From: JASGIT01 sp047601665
GTDB taxonomy: Bacteria; Pseudomonadota; Gammaproteobacteria; Burkholderiales; Burkholderiaceae_C
Reading direction: 5' to 3'
Assembly: GCA_047601665.1 (NCBI GenBank)
Contig: JASGIT010000001.1
Span: 2,046,001 to 2,110,000 of the forward strand
DNA: 64,000 nucleotides
Part shown: positions 7,471 to 16,410 of the stretch, in pieces
Position numbering within the stretch: position 1 is the first letter of the stretch
How the letters are laid out: every line of letters starts with the position of its first letter
Notes under the pieces: model-generated
Told to the model about the DNA's origin: nothing
What the model saw: only the letters and a program-made list of their open reading frames with translations
Databases searched by the model: none
Position numbers and translations under genes: made by a program

Positions 7471-8706
7471 ATGGGTTTTCAGCAAGGACTTTCGGGCCTT
7501 TCCGCCTCCAGCAAGAGCCTGGACGTGATCGGCAACAACATCGCCAACTCGAACACCACGGGCTTCAAGGCCTCGCGCACCGAGTTCGCCAACATGGTGG
7601 CCTCGGCCTTCGGCACGGCGGGCAATAACGCGGGCATCGGCGTGTCGGTGGCCGACATCGCGCAGCAGTTCACCCAGGGCAACATCAGCACCACGGGCAG
7701 CAGCACCGACCTGGCGATCAACGGCAACGGCTTCTTCGCCGTGCAGAAGAGCGACGGCACGATGGCCTACACGCGCGCCGGCAACTTCCAGCTCGACAAG
7801 AGCGGCGACCTCGTCACCCCCAGCGGCGCCAACGTGATGGGCTACACCATCGACCCCACCACGGGCCTGCGCACCTCGGCCACGCTGGTGCCCATGAGCT
7901 TCCCGCTGGGCAAGACCATGGCGGCCAAGCAGACCGCCACCGCCAGCTTCACCGGCAACCTGGACGCGCGCGTGCAGGACGCCACCGCCACGACGCCCCC
8001 CACGCCGCGCCAGACCTACGCCACCTCGATCAACGTGTACGACAGCCAGGGCGTGGCCGTGCCGGTGAACATGTACTTCGTGAAGAACGGCAGCAATACC
8101 TGGGACGTGTACGACCAGCTCGACGACCCCACCGCCACGCCGCCCGTCACGGCATCGCCCGTGGGCCAGCTCGTCTTCGACGGCAACGGCAACATCACCA
8201 GCGGCTCGCCGCTGGCGCTCACGGTGACGCCGCAGCCCACCAACCCGAACACGCCGCCCACGCCGTTCACCGTGGATGTGAACCTGGACAACATGACGCA
8301 GTACGGCACCAAGTTCGCCATCAACGACGCCAAGCAGGACGGCTACACCGCCGGCCAGCTCACCAACATCAACGTGGGCAACGACGGCAAGATCACCGCC
8401 ACCTACTCCAACGGCGTGAGCCAGGCCGAGGGCCAGGTGGCGCTGGCGAGCTTTGCCAACAACCAGGGCCTGGCCGACGTCGGCAACAACCTCTTCATGG
8501 AAACGTCGGCGTCGGGCCAGGCCGTGATGGGCACGGCGGGCACGGGCATCTTCGGCGAACTGCGCTCGGGCGCGCTCGAAGACTCCAACGTCGACCTCAC
8601 GGCCGAACTGGTGAACATGATGACCGCGCAGCGCGCCTACCAGGCCAACGCGCAGACCATCAAGACGCAGGACCAGATCATGTCCACCATCGTGAACCTG
8701 CGCTGA
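7471..8706 (+). CDS. flgE: Flagellar hook protein FlgE
   Basis: 411 residues, close to the typical 400. The N-terminal motif is SLDVIGNNIANSNTTGFKAS and the C-terminal one NVDLTAELVNMMTAQRAYQA, both parts of the coiled-coil core D0. The central Thr/Pro-rich D1-D2 domains face outward. FlgE forms the universal joint between rod and filament. A GGAG ribosome site lies 6 nt before the ATG. Confidence 0.96.
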   Translation: MGFQQGLSGLSASSKSLDVIGNNIANSNTTGFKASRTEFANMVASAFGTAGNNAGIGVSVADIAQQFTQGNISTTGSSTDLAINGNGFFAVQKSDGTMAYTRAGNFQLDKSGDLVTPSGANVMGYTIDPTTGLRTSATLVPMSFPLGKTMAAKQTATASFTGNLDARVQDATATTPPTPRQTYATSINVYDSQGVAVPVNMYFVKNGSNTWDVYDQLDDPTATPPVTASPVGQLVFDGNGNITSGSPLALTVTPQPTNPNTPPTPFTVDVNLDNMTQYGTKFAINDAKQDGYTAGQLTNINVGNDGKITATYSNGVSQAEGQVALASFANNQGLADVGNNLFMETSASGQAVMGTAGTGIFGELRSGALEDSNVDLTAELVNMMTAQRAYQANAQTIKTQDQIMSTIVNLR

Positions 8707-8741
8707 CCCGGCCTGCATTGAACTGAAGAAGGAGACGCGCG

Positions 8742-9482
8742 ATGGACCGCATCATCTACACCAGCATGACGGGGGCCACGGCCGCCGCCAACCGGCAGGC
8801 GGTGCTGGCCAACAACCTCGCCAACGCCTCCACCAACGGGTTCCGGGCCGAGATGTCCACCTTCCGCTCGGTGCCCATCCAGGGCGACGGCTCGACCACG
8901 CGCGTGTTCGCGCTGGAGGCCACCTCGGGCTACGTGGACACGGCCGGCCCCATGCAGACCACGGGCCGCAACCTCGACGCCATGGCCAAGGGCAGCGCCT
9001 GGTTCGCCGTGCAGGGGCTGGACGGCACCGAGGCGTACACGCGCGCGGGCTCGTTCCAGGTGTCCGACCAGGGCCAGCTCGTCACGCCCTCGGGCCTGCC
9101 CGTGCTGTCGGACGGCGGCGCGCCCATCGACGTGCCGCCCGGCTCCACCATCAGCCTGGGCGACGACGGCACCGTGACGGGCCGCGTGCCCGGCCAGCCG
9201 CCGACCATGCTGGCGCGCCTGAAGCTCGCCACGCCCACGCAGGAAGACCCGCTCAAGCGCGGCGCCGACGGCCTGTTCCGCACCGGCTCGGGCGACCCCA
9301 TGCCGCAGGACGCGAACGCGCGCATGGTCTCGGGCGCGCTCGAAGGCTCGAACGTGAACGCCGTGGAGAACATGGTGGGAATGATCGCCGCCGCGCGCCA
9401 GTTCGAGTCGCAGATGCGCATGTTGCAGACCGCTGAAACCAACGACAAGTCCGCCAGCCAGCTGCTGAGCATGAACGGATAA
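8742..9482 (+). CDS. flgF: Flagellar proximal rod protein FlgF
   Basis: 246 residues, normal for FlgF. It opens MDRIIYTSMTGATAAANRQA followed by VLANNLANASTNGFRAEMS. The C-terminal helix is NVNAVENMVGMIAAARQFE. It is one of the four rod proteins, here in the standard order between flgE and flgG, and AAGGAG precedes the start. Confidence 0.96.
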   Translation: MDRIIYTSMTGATAAANRQAVLANNLANASTNGFRAEMSTFRSVPIQGDGSTTRVFALEATSGYVDTAGPMQTTGRNLDAMAKGSAWFAVQGLDGTEAYTRAGSFQVSDQGQLVTPSGLPVLSDGGAPIDVPPGSTISLGDDGTVTGRVPGQPPTMLARLKLATPTQEDPLKRGADGLFRTGSGDPMPQDANARMVSGALEGSNVNAVENMVGMIAAARQFESQMRMLQTAETNDKSASQLLSMNG

Positions 9483-9495
9483 GGAGTCTAGAAAA

Positions 9496-10278
9496 ATGAT
9501 CAATTCGCTTTGGATCGCCAAGTCCGGCATGAGCGCCCAGCAGACCAACCTGGACGTGATCTCGCACAACCTGGCCAACGTCTCGACCAACGGCTACAAG
9601 CGCAACTACGCGGTCTTCGAAGACCTGATCTACCAGAACCTGCGCCAGGTGGGCGCGCAGTCGTCCGGGCAGACGCAGCTGCCCACCGGCCTGCAGCAGG
9701 GCATGGGCGTGCGCACCGTGGCCACGGGCCGCACCTTCACCCAGGGCAGCCTGCAGCAGAGCAACAACCAGCTCGACGTGGCGCTGAACGGCAACGGCTT
9801 CTTCCAGATCCAGCTGCCCGACGGCACCATCGGCTACACGCGCGACGGCTCGTTCCAGCTCGACGCGCAGGGGCGCGTGGTCACCAACAACGGCTACCCC
9901 ATCGCCAACGGCATCACCATCCCGGCCAGCGCCACCAGCGTGAGCATCGCGCAGGACGGCACGGTCTCGGTCGTCACGCCCGCCAGCCCCACGCCGCAGC
10001 AGGTGGGCGTGCTGGCCGTGGCCGACTTCATCAACCCCGGCGGGCTGGAGCCCGTGGGGCAGAACATGTACAAGGAGTCCGCCGCCTCGGGCCCGCCGCA
10101 GCAGGGCACGGCGGGCACCAACGGGCTGGGCTACGTGAAGCAGGGCTTCACCGAAAGCTCGAACGTGAACGTGGTGGAAGAACTGGTCAACATGATCCAG
10201 GCCCAGCGCGCCTACGAAATGAACTCCAAGGCCATCTCGACCAGCGACCAGATGCTGGCCAAACTGGCGCAGCTGTAA
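9496..10278 (+). CDS. flgG: Flagellar distal rod protein FlgG
   Basis: 260 residues, the standard FlgG length. It carries MINSLWIAKSGMSAQQTNLD followed by VISHNLANVSTNGYK, the FlgG-specific YQNLRQVGAQSSGQTQLPTG segment and the C-terminal NVNVVEELVNMIQAQRAYEM. It forms the distal rod that crosses the P and L rings. flgH starts 11 nt after its stop. Confidence 0.97.
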   Translation: MINSLWIAKSGMSAQQTNLDVISHNLANVSTNGYKRNYAVFEDLIYQNLRQVGAQSSGQTQLPTGLQQGMGVRTVATGRTFTQGSLQQSNNQLDVALNGNGFFQIQLPDGTIGYTRDGSFQLDAQGRVVTNNGYPIANGITIPASATSVSIAQDGTVSVVTPASPTPQQVGVLAVADFINPGGLEPVGQNMYKESAASGPPQQGTAGTNGLGYVKQGFTESSNVNVVEELVNMIQAQRAYEMNSKAISTSDQMLAKLAQL

Positions 10279-10289
10279 GGAGCGCCGCC

Positions 10290-10991
10290 ATGACCGCCGC
10301 CATCCGCCTTGCCGCCGCTATTGCCGGCGCCGCCGCCGCGCTGCTGGCGGCGGGCTGCGCCTCCACCCTCAACCCGCCGCCGCCGGTGGACGTGCTGCCC
10401 ACCACGCCGCCGGTGCTCCAGCCTCGCGCGAACGTGGCGGCGGGCCCGGCCACGGGCAGCCTGTTCCGGCCCACGGCCTACCGCCCGCCGTTCGAGGACC
10501 GGCGCGCGCGCCTGGTGGGCGACATCGTCACCATCAACATCATCGAGACGGTGAGCGCGAGCCAGAAGTCCACCTCCAACACCGAGCACAAGGGCAGCAC
10601 GGCGGGCGGCGTCACGGCGCTGCCGTTCATCACCTCCGGCAGTACGCTCGGCAAGCTGGGCATAGGCGCCACCTCCGAGAACACCTACGGCGGCAGCGGC
10701 GACACGGCCAGCACCAACACCTTCACGGGCTCCATCGCCGCCACCGTGGTGGAGGTGCTGCCCAACGGCTACCTGGTGGTGACGGGCGAAAAGCAGATCG
10801 GCCTGAACCAGAACCTGGACGTGCTGCGCTTCTCGGGCACCGTGGACCCGCGCGCGCTGCTGCCGGGCAGCATCATCAGCTCCACCCAGGTGGCCAACGT
10901 GCGCATCGAGTCGCGCGGCAAGGGCCAAGCGGCCGAGGCGCAGGCCATGGGCTGGCTGGGGCGGGCGTTCAACTCGTTCACGCCGTTCTGA
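10290..10991 (+). CDS. flgH: Flagellar L-ring lipoprotein FlgH
   Basis: 233 residues with a lipoprotein signal peptide ending in LLAAGC (lipid-modified Cys23). Family motifs follow: SLFRPTAYRPPFEDRRARLV, GDIVTIN, LPNGYLVVTGEKQI, and the C-terminal MGWLGRAFNSFTPF. It forms the outer-membrane L ring. The usual next gene, flgI, is displaced: one nucleotide after the flgH stop comes the stop of the convergent RES toxin gene, leaving no room for a terminator. Confidence 0.96.
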   Translation: MTAAIRLAAAIAGAAAALLAAGCASTLNPPPPVDVLPTTPPVLQPRANVAAGPATGSLFRPTAYRPPFEDRRARLVGDIVTINIIETVSASQKSTSNTEHKGSTAGGVTALPFITSGSTLGKLGIGATSENTYGGSGDTASTNTFTGSIAATVVEVLPNGYLVVTGEKQIGLNQNLDVLRFSGTVDPRALLPGSIISSTQVANVRIESRGKGQAAEAQAMGWLGRAFNSFTPF

Positions 10992-10992
10992 T

Positions 10993-11691
10993 TCAGAACG
11001 TCCACTGGTAGCGTTCGGGCCCGCGCGTGAACATCACGCCGCTGCGCGTGGCCTTGCAGTGCCATGTCTGCATGGTCTTGTCCAGGCCCCCTGGGGGCTC
11101 GCCAAGGCAGTCGGGGTCGAACGCCACCGCGCAGCGCAGGCCCGGCGCCCGCACGGATTCATAGGCCAGCCACTGCACGCCCTGCTCCTGGGCGGCGGCG
11201 GCCACGGCGTGCGTGGCGGTGTAGTCGCTGCCGTGGGTCCAGAGCGCGCGCGCCGTGCTCCAGGGTGGCGCCAGGAGGTCGATGGCGCGGCCGTCGACCA
11301 CGGCCTGGAAGAAGGTGTGTTCCGTGAGCAGCGCCTGCTCCAGCAGTCCGGCGCTTTCCAGGATGAAGCGGTGGCGCCAGTAAGCCACCTCGGCGCAGGC
11401 GGCAAAAACCGACTCCGCCCCGTACCACTGCCCTGGCGCGTGCGGCGGGCGGAACCGGCTCGCATGGGGCGGGCGGTACCGGAACGGCGTGGCCAGCAGG
11501 TAGTGCCGGGGCCGCGCGGCGGCGGGCAGGGCGGGCTTGCTGCCTTCGAGCAATTGTTCCAGCAGGTCCTGTTCGGCGGTCGTGTCCACCAGCCGCATCG
11601 TGGACACCACGTGCTGGGCCTCCACGCCGCGCCAGGCCCGCAGGGCGCGGGCGGGAAAGGGCGGCGCGAGCCAGGCGCGGTCCCAATCCAT
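10993..11691 (-). CDS. RES-domain toxin (NAD+-degrading) of a RES-Xre toxin-antitoxin module
   Basis: A 232-residue protein of the RES family, whose characterised members deplete NAD+ by phosphorolysis or hydrolysis. The conserved polar residues are visible: Arg near residue 81 (SRFRPP), Tyr90 and Glu101 in WYGAESVFAACAEVAYWR, and the late Ser179 (LAYESVRAPG). The ATG at 11691 overlaps the antitoxin stop by one base; a GTG at 11694 would add one residue. It is co-oriented with the Xre antitoxin, as expected. The gene is antisense to the flagellar operon and fills the flgH-flgI junction. The catalytic set looks intact, so I see no sign of decay. Confidence 0.88.
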   Translation of the reverse strand: MDWDRAWLAPPFPARALRAWRGVEAQHVVSTMRLVDTTAEQDLLEQLLEGSKPALPAAARPRHYLLATPFRYRPPHASRFRPPHAPGQWYGAESVFAACAEVAYWRHRFILESAGLLEQALLTEHTFFQAVVDGRAIDLLAPPWSTARALWTHGSDYTATHAVAAAAQEQGVQWLAYESVRAPGLRCAVAFDPDCLGEPPGGLDKTMQTWHCKATRSGVMFTRGPERYQWTF

Positions 11692-12068
11692 CACGCCGGC
11701 GCCCGCATTCCGTCCAGGTAGTTCAAGGTGGCCACCAGCCCCTCGGCCTTTTGCACGAGCTGCAGGGGCTGGCCGCCCAGGGCCTTGTTGTGGGTGTTCA
11801 TCCAGGCGCGGCGTTTCTGGTCGTCGGTGCCCACCAGGGCGTCCAGCGACCGGTACACGCGCACGAGCAGCAGGGCCAGTTCACCTTCCTTCGAGGCGGG
11901 GTCGATGGTTTTTTCACCCCGGAGGATGCGCGACACCGTGGGCTCGCTCAGGCCGATGGTGCGGGCCAGGGCGACCCCCGTCAGGCCCAGCAGCTCGCTC
12001 GCCCGGGCCGTGGCTTTGGCCAGAACGGCGCTGGCGTCGGGCTGCGGGTGGGGGGCGGTCTGTGGCAT
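11691..12068 (-). CDS. Xre/MbcA/ParS-type antitoxin
   Basis: A 125-residue cytosolic protein. The N-terminal half has a helix-turn-helix (GLTGVALARTIGLSEPTVSR at about residues 28-47). The C-terminal half is the MbcA/ParS/Xre toxin-binding domain, with WMNTHNKALGGQPLQLVQ and ending in LNYLDGMRAPA. Such proteins neutralise the RES toxin and repress their own promoter. It is the first gene of the two-gene unit, coupled to the toxin by overlapping stop and start. The AT-rich sequence just upstream (about 12095-12155) is the likely promoter/operator. Confidence 0.9.
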   Translation of the reverse strand: MPQTAPHPQPDASAVLAKATARASELLGLTGVALARTIGLSEPTVSRILRGEKTIDPASKEGELALLLVRVYRSLDALVGTDDQKRRAWMNTHNKALGGQPLQLVQKAEGLVATLNYLDGMRAPA

Positions 12069-12271
12069 GGAGGCTCCTGGGGAATGGGGATTTCTTCTGA
12101 AAGATTATTGATTAATTCTTGAAATATTGCATTTTTTGAGTGTTTTTTGCCTGTGGCGCTTATGGGGTCAGCGCAAGCAGCTATCAAAAGCATAGTGTGG
12201 CGGTGGAATGGCGCCCTTTTCCCCGTCTTATCGCTCCATCTCCGCGGGCGGCTTTTTCCACAATCAACGCC
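12069..12271. promoter_or_regulatory. Divergent intergenic region between antitoxin and flgI
   Basis: About 200 nt. The left part (12095-12155) is strikingly AT-rich against its surroundings and probably holds the toxin-antitoxin promoter. The middle holds a degenerate hairpin repeat. No clear sigma-28 or sigma-54 site for flgI could be found, so whether flgIJKL have their own promoter here is open. Confidence 0.45.
12142..12196 (+). repeat. Intergenic hairpin repeat, degenerate copy 2
   Basis: The sequence TTTTTTGCC, GGCGCTTATGGGGTCAGCGC and AGCTATCAAAAGCATAG follows the repeat order, but the main stem is shortened to GCGCT and similar pairs. It lies beside the toxin-antitoxin module and upstream of flgI. 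Confidence 0.55.
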
Positions 12272-13393
12272 ATGAAAAACCTGCCCGTACTCCCTTTCTG
12301 GCGCTGGATGGCTCCGTTGGCGCTGCTGTGCGCCGTGCTGCCCGCGCAGGCCATGCGCATCAAGGAGGTGGCGGCGGTGCAAGGCGTGCGCAGCAACCAG
12401 CTCACGGGCTATGGCCTGGTGGTGGGGCTGGACGGCACGGGCGACCAGACCACGCAGATGCCGCTGACCACGCAGGCGCTGACCAACTATCTGCAGCAGC
12501 AAGGCATCACGCTGCCGCCGGGCACGGCGCAGCTGCAGCTCAAGAACGTGGCGATGGTGATCGTCACCGCGCAGCTGCCCGCGTTCGCGCAGCCGGGGCA
12601 GATGATCGACGTGGTCGTGTCGTCCATGGGCAATGCCAAGTCGCTCAAGGGCGGCACGCTGGTGGCCACGCCGCTGCGCGGCGCGGACGGCGAGATCTAC
12701 GCGCTGGCGCAGGGCAACGTGGTGGTGGGCGGCGCGGGCGCCGCGGCGGGCGGCAGCAAGGTGCAGATCAACCACCTGAGCGCGGGCCGCGTGCCCGAGG
12801 GCGCGCAGGTGGAACGCGCCGTGCCCACGCCGCTGAACGACGGCGACACCATCACCCTGGGGCTGAACGCCTCCGACTTCCAGACCGCGCGCCAGGTGGC
12901 CGACGCCATCAACGCCCGCCGGGGCCGGGGCACGGCCACGGCGCTGGACGCGCGCACGGTACAGGTGCAGGCGCCGCAGTCGCCGGGCGCGCGCGTGAGC
13001 TTCATCGCTGAACTCGAGGAGATGCCGCTGCCCGACGTGAAGCCCGCCGCCAAGGTGGTGATCAACGCGCGCACCGGCTCCATCGTGCTCAACCAGGCCG
13101 TGACGCTGGGGCCCTGCGCCATCGCGCACGGCAACCTGTCCATCACCATCAGCAGCGCGCCGGTCATCAGCCAGCCGGGGGCGTTCTCGCAGGGCCAGAC
13201 CGTGGTGGCGCAGCGCAGCGACATCTCGGTCAAGCAGGAGCCCGGCGTCATCATGAACCTGCCGTCGGCGCCGCAACTGGCGGACGTGGTGCGCGCGCTC
13301 AACACGCTGGGCGCCACGCCGCAGGATTTGCTGGCGATCCTGCAGGCCATCAAGGCCGCGGGGGCGCTCAACGCCGAACTGGAGGTGATCTGA
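12272..13393 (+). CDS. flgI: Flagellar P-ring protein FlgI
   Basis: 373 residues with a Sec signal peptide of about 28 residues (cleavage after PAQA). Typical FlgI sequence follows: RIKEVAAVQGVRSNQLTGYG, then GLVVGLDGTGDQTTQMPLT, and near the end LNTLGATPQDLLAILQAIKA. It polymerises around the rod in the periplasm with the help of FlgA. The start at 12272 is set by the signal peptide. It is separated from flgH by the inserted toxin-antitoxin module but followed directly (1 nt) by flgJ. Confidence 0.96.
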   Translation: MKNLPVLPFWRWMAPLALLCAVLPAQAMRIKEVAAVQGVRSNQLTGYGLVVGLDGTGDQTTQMPLTTQALTNYLQQQGITLPPGTAQLQLKNVAMVIVTAQLPAFAQPGQMIDVVVSSMGNAKSLKGGTLVATPLRGADGEIYALAQGNVVVGGAGAAAGGSKVQINHLSAGRVPEGAQVERAVPTPLNDGDTITLGLNASDFQTARQVADAINARRGRGTATALDARTVQVQAPQSPGARVSFIAELEEMPLPDVKPAAKVVINARTGSIVLNQAVTLGPCAIAHGNLSITISSAPVISQPGAFSQGQTVVAQRSDISVKQEPGVIMNLPSAPQLADVVRALNTLGATPQDLLAILQAIKAAGALNAELEVI

Positions 13394-13394
13394 C

Positions 13395-14369
13395 ATGGCT
13401 TACACGTCCACGGCCTCGCTGTCCTCGGGCAGCAACGCGGTGCAGTCGAACGCGCTGGTGGCGGATGGCCGCTCGCTCAACGCGCTGAAGCTGCAGGCGG
13501 GCAAGAACGACCCGCAGGCCGCGCGCGAGGCGGCCAAGCAGTTCGAGTCGCTGTTCATGCGCGAGATGATCAAGAGTATGCGCGAGGCCACGATGAAGTC
13601 GGGCCTGCTCGACGGCGCCGAGGGCAACCTGGCGTCCGACATGCTGGACCAGCAACTGGCGGTGCAGATGTCGGGCCGGCCGGGCGGCCTGTCGGAAGCG
13701 ATCCAGCGCCAGCTGGCCCAGCAGATGGGCGGCGCGCAGTCGCCGCAGATCAGCGCGCCCTCCACGCTCAGCATGGGCAGCGTCGGCGTGCGCGGCTTCA
13801 CCAAGAGCGCGGCGGCGGACGGCTCCGCGCAAAAGCCCGAAAAATCTGCCGTGGGCCGCGACGCCTTCGTGCAGCAGCACAGCGCCGCCGCCGAGCGTGT
13901 GGCGCGGGACAGCGGCATTCCCGCCGCCTTCATGCTCGGCCAGGCGGGCCACGAGACCGGCTGGGGCCGGGGCGTGATCCGCACGGCGGGCGGGGGCAAC
14001 TCGTTCAACCTGTTCGGCATCAAGGCCGACAAGAACTGGACCGGCAAGGTGGCCCAGGTGGCCACCACCGAATACGTCAACGGCCAGCCGCGCCGCGTCA
14101 CGGCCAAGTTTCGCGCCTACGACTCGTACGAGGACTCGTTCCGCGACTACGCCCGCCTCATCAACGACAACCCGCGCTACGAAAAGGCGCGCGCCAAGAC
14201 CGGCTCGGCCCTGGCCTACGCCACCGAATTGCAGAAGGCCGGCTACGCCACCGACCCCGAATACGCAAACAAGCTGAGCCGCGCCATCAACAGCACCCTG
14301 CACGTGGCGCGCGCAGCGCCGGCGCTGCAGGCGGCCGTGGCCGCGCCCCTGGCGGTCGCACGCAACTGA
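13395..14369 (+). CDS. flgJ: Peptidoglycan hydrolase and rod cap FlgJ
   Basis: 324 residues with both FlgJ parts. The N-terminal rod-cap domain (about 35-100) has AAKQFESLFMREMIKSMREA. The C-terminal glucosaminidase domain (about 155-300) has IPAAFMLGQAGHETGWGRGV, with the catalytic Glu in GHETGWG, then NSFNLFGIKADKNW. It opens the murein layer for the growing rod. Its start lies 1 nt after the flgI stop (TGAcATG), so the two are translationally linked. Confidence 0.95.
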   Translation: MAYTSTASLSSGSNAVQSNALVADGRSLNALKLQAGKNDPQAAREAAKQFESLFMREMIKSMREATMKSGLLDGAEGNLASDMLDQQLAVQMSGRPGGLSEAIQRQLAQQMGGAQSPQISAPSTLSMGSVGVRGFTKSAAADGSAQKPEKSAVGRDAFVQQHSAAAERVARDSGIPAAFMLGQAGHETGWGRGVIRTAGGGNSFNLFGIKADKNWTGKVAQVATTEYVNGQPRRVTAKFRAYDSYEDSFRDYARLINDNPRYEKARAKTGSALAYATELQKAGYATDPEYANKLSRAINSTLHVARAAPALQAAVAAPLAVARN

Positions 14370-14385
14370 TTTCGAAAGGATTTCC

Positions 14386-16392
14386 ATGAGCCTCCTGAAC
14401 GTAGGCGCGCGCGCGCTGATGGCCAACCAGATTGCCTTGCAGACCATAGGCAACAACATCTCCAACGTGAGCACGCCGGGCTACTCGCGCCAGTCGGCGC
14501 AGCTGGTCACGGCCCTGGGCCAGTACTCGCCCCAGGGCTACATCGGCCAGGGCGTGGACGTGCAGACCATCCTGCGCAGCTACGACGCGCTGCTCACCAA
14601 GCAGGCGGCGGCGGCGGGCGCCGTGTCGGCGGGGGACAAGGCGCGCTCGGACAGCCTGAACCAGTTGCAGAACACCTTCACCGGCGGCGACAGCGGCCTG
14701 GGCCAGGCGATCACCGACGTGATCAACGCGCTGCAAAGCGTGCAAAGCACGCCCACCGACCTGACGGCGCGCAACGTGGCGCTCACGCGCATGAACGAAC
14801 TGGCGGGACGCTTCCAGTCGGCGTCGAGCAGCATCGAGGATCTGGCCAACAACACCAACCAGCAGATCCAGAACGACGTGAAAAAGGTCAACGACCTGGC
14901 CCAGAGCCTGGCGGCGATCAACCAGCAGATCGCCAACGCCCGGGGCACCGGCCAGTCGCCCAACGACCTGCTCGACAAGCGCGACCAGTACATCCGCGAG
15001 ATCAACCAGTACGTGGGCACCACCCAGGTCATGGCCGACGACGGCACGGTGAGCCTGTTCGTGGCCAACCAGCCGCTGGTCATGGGCAACACCGCCGCCA
15101 CGCTGTCCATCAGCGAAGACTCGGTCTACCCCGGCAGCGGGCAGCAACAGCTCTACCTCACCCAGCCCACCAACGGCGCCACGCCCGTGCAGCTGACCGC
15201 GAGCCAACTGTCTGGCGGCGAGGTGGCGGGGCTGATGAGCTTCATGAACAACGACCTGGCCGCGGGCCGCAACCTGCTGGGCCGCATGGCCCAGGCCATC
15301 GGCATGGTGATGAACCAGCAGAACAGCATGGGCCTGACGCTGGACGGCAACGCGGGCGGCAACCTGTTCAACGTGCCCACCAGCGTCACGGGCCGCACCA
15401 GCAGCGCCACGGCGGCGGGCACCGTGGGCTTCGTGGACCCCACGCAGTTCGCCGCGTCGGACTACCAGGTGCAGTTCACCTCGGGCACCACGGGGCAGGT
15501 CATCCGCCTGTCGGACGGCAAGGCCACCAGCTTCAGCAGCCTGACCGACCCGGCGCTGAGCAACATCGACGGGCTCCAGTTCAACCTCACGGCGGGCGGC
15601 GCGGCGGGCGACGCCATGCTGTTCAAGCCCTTCGGCGGCTCGGCCGGCTCCATGCAGGCGGTGGTCACCTCGCCGCGCGACCTGGCGGCGGCCAACCCGG
15701 TCAACGCCAGCATGGGCGCCAACAACAACGGCACCATGCAGCTCGTCAGCCTGCAGGCCACCGGGCTGCACTGGGACACGGCCACCAACGCCGTCGCCAC
15801 CACCCCGACCACCTACACCGCGCCGCCCAACGGCACCGGCGTGGTGCTCACCTTCAGCGGCGCGGGCACCTTCACCATCGCGGGCAACACCGACCCGAAC
15901 GTCGTTGACATGAGCACCTCGCCGCCCTCGCAAATTGCAGGCCCGCCGTACAGCTACGTCTCGGGCCACGCCATCTCGGTGGACGGCTGGCAGATCACCC
16001 TGCAAGGCACGCCCAACGCGGGCGACACCGTGACGGTGGGCAACGCGCTCGACCCGCAGTACGGCGACAACTACACCCGCGACGCGGGCAACGCCGCCGC
16101 CCTGGTGAACCTGGGCGACAAGCAGATGTTCGACACCGCCTCCATGACCGACGGCTGGGCCAGCGCCATGGCCGCGATGGGCACGCGGGTGCAGAGCGCG
16201 CAGTACTCGTCCGACCTGTCTTCAACAATAGCCAGCAACCTGGAATCCAGCCGCACCTCCGTCTCGGGCGTGAACCTGGACGAAGAGGCCGCCAAGCTCA
16301 TCCAGTTCCAACAGGCGTACCAGGCCTCGGCCAAGATGCTGCAGATCTCGCAGACCATTTTCGACAGCCTGATCCAGAGCACGGGCCGCTAA
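14386..16392 (+). CDS. flgK: Hook-filament junction protein 1, FlgK (HAP1)
   Basis: 668 residues, longer than enteric FlgK (about 547); the extra length is in the exposed middle (about residues 330-560, Thr/Gly/Ala-rich). The N-terminus has IGNNISNVSTPGYSRQSAQL and the C-terminus VNLDEEAAKLIQFQQAYQAS, the parallel coiled-coil core. It joins the hook to the filament together with FlgL. A ribosome site (GAAAGGA) precedes the ATG. Its chaperone is probably the flgN-like gene at 4.2 kb. Confidence 0.95.
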   Translation: MSLLNVGARALMANQIALQTIGNNISNVSTPGYSRQSAQLVTALGQYSPQGYIGQGVDVQTILRSYDALLTKQAAAAGAVSAGDKARSDSLNQLQNTFTGGDSGLGQAITDVINALQSVQSTPTDLTARNVALTRMNELAGRFQSASSSIEDLANNTNQQIQNDVKKVNDLAQSLAAINQQIANARGTGQSPNDLLDKRDQYIREINQYVGTTQVMADDGTVSLFVANQPLVMGNTAATLSISEDSVYPGSGQQQLYLTQPTNGATPVQLTASQLSGGEVAGLMSFMNNDLAAGRNLLGRMAQAIGMVMNQQNSMGLTLDGNAGGNLFNVPTSVTGRTSSATAAGTVGFVDPTQFAASDYQVQFTSGTTGQVIRLSDGKATSFSSLTDPALSNIDGLQFNLTAGGAAGDAMLFKPFGGSAGSMQAVVTSPRDLAAANPVNASMGANNNGTMQLVSLQATGLHWDTATNAVATTPTTYTAPPNGTGVVLTFSGAGTFTIAGNTDPNVVDMSTSPPSQIAGPPYSYVSGHAISVDGWQITLQGTPNAGDTVTVGNALDPQYGDNYTRDAGNAAALVNLGDKQMFDTASMTDGWASAMAAMGTRVQSAQYSSDLSSTIASNLESSRTSVSGVNLDEEAAKLIQFQQAYQASAKMLQISQTIFDSLIQSTGR

Positions 16393-16410
16393 ACCAGGGA
16401 GGACCGAGAA

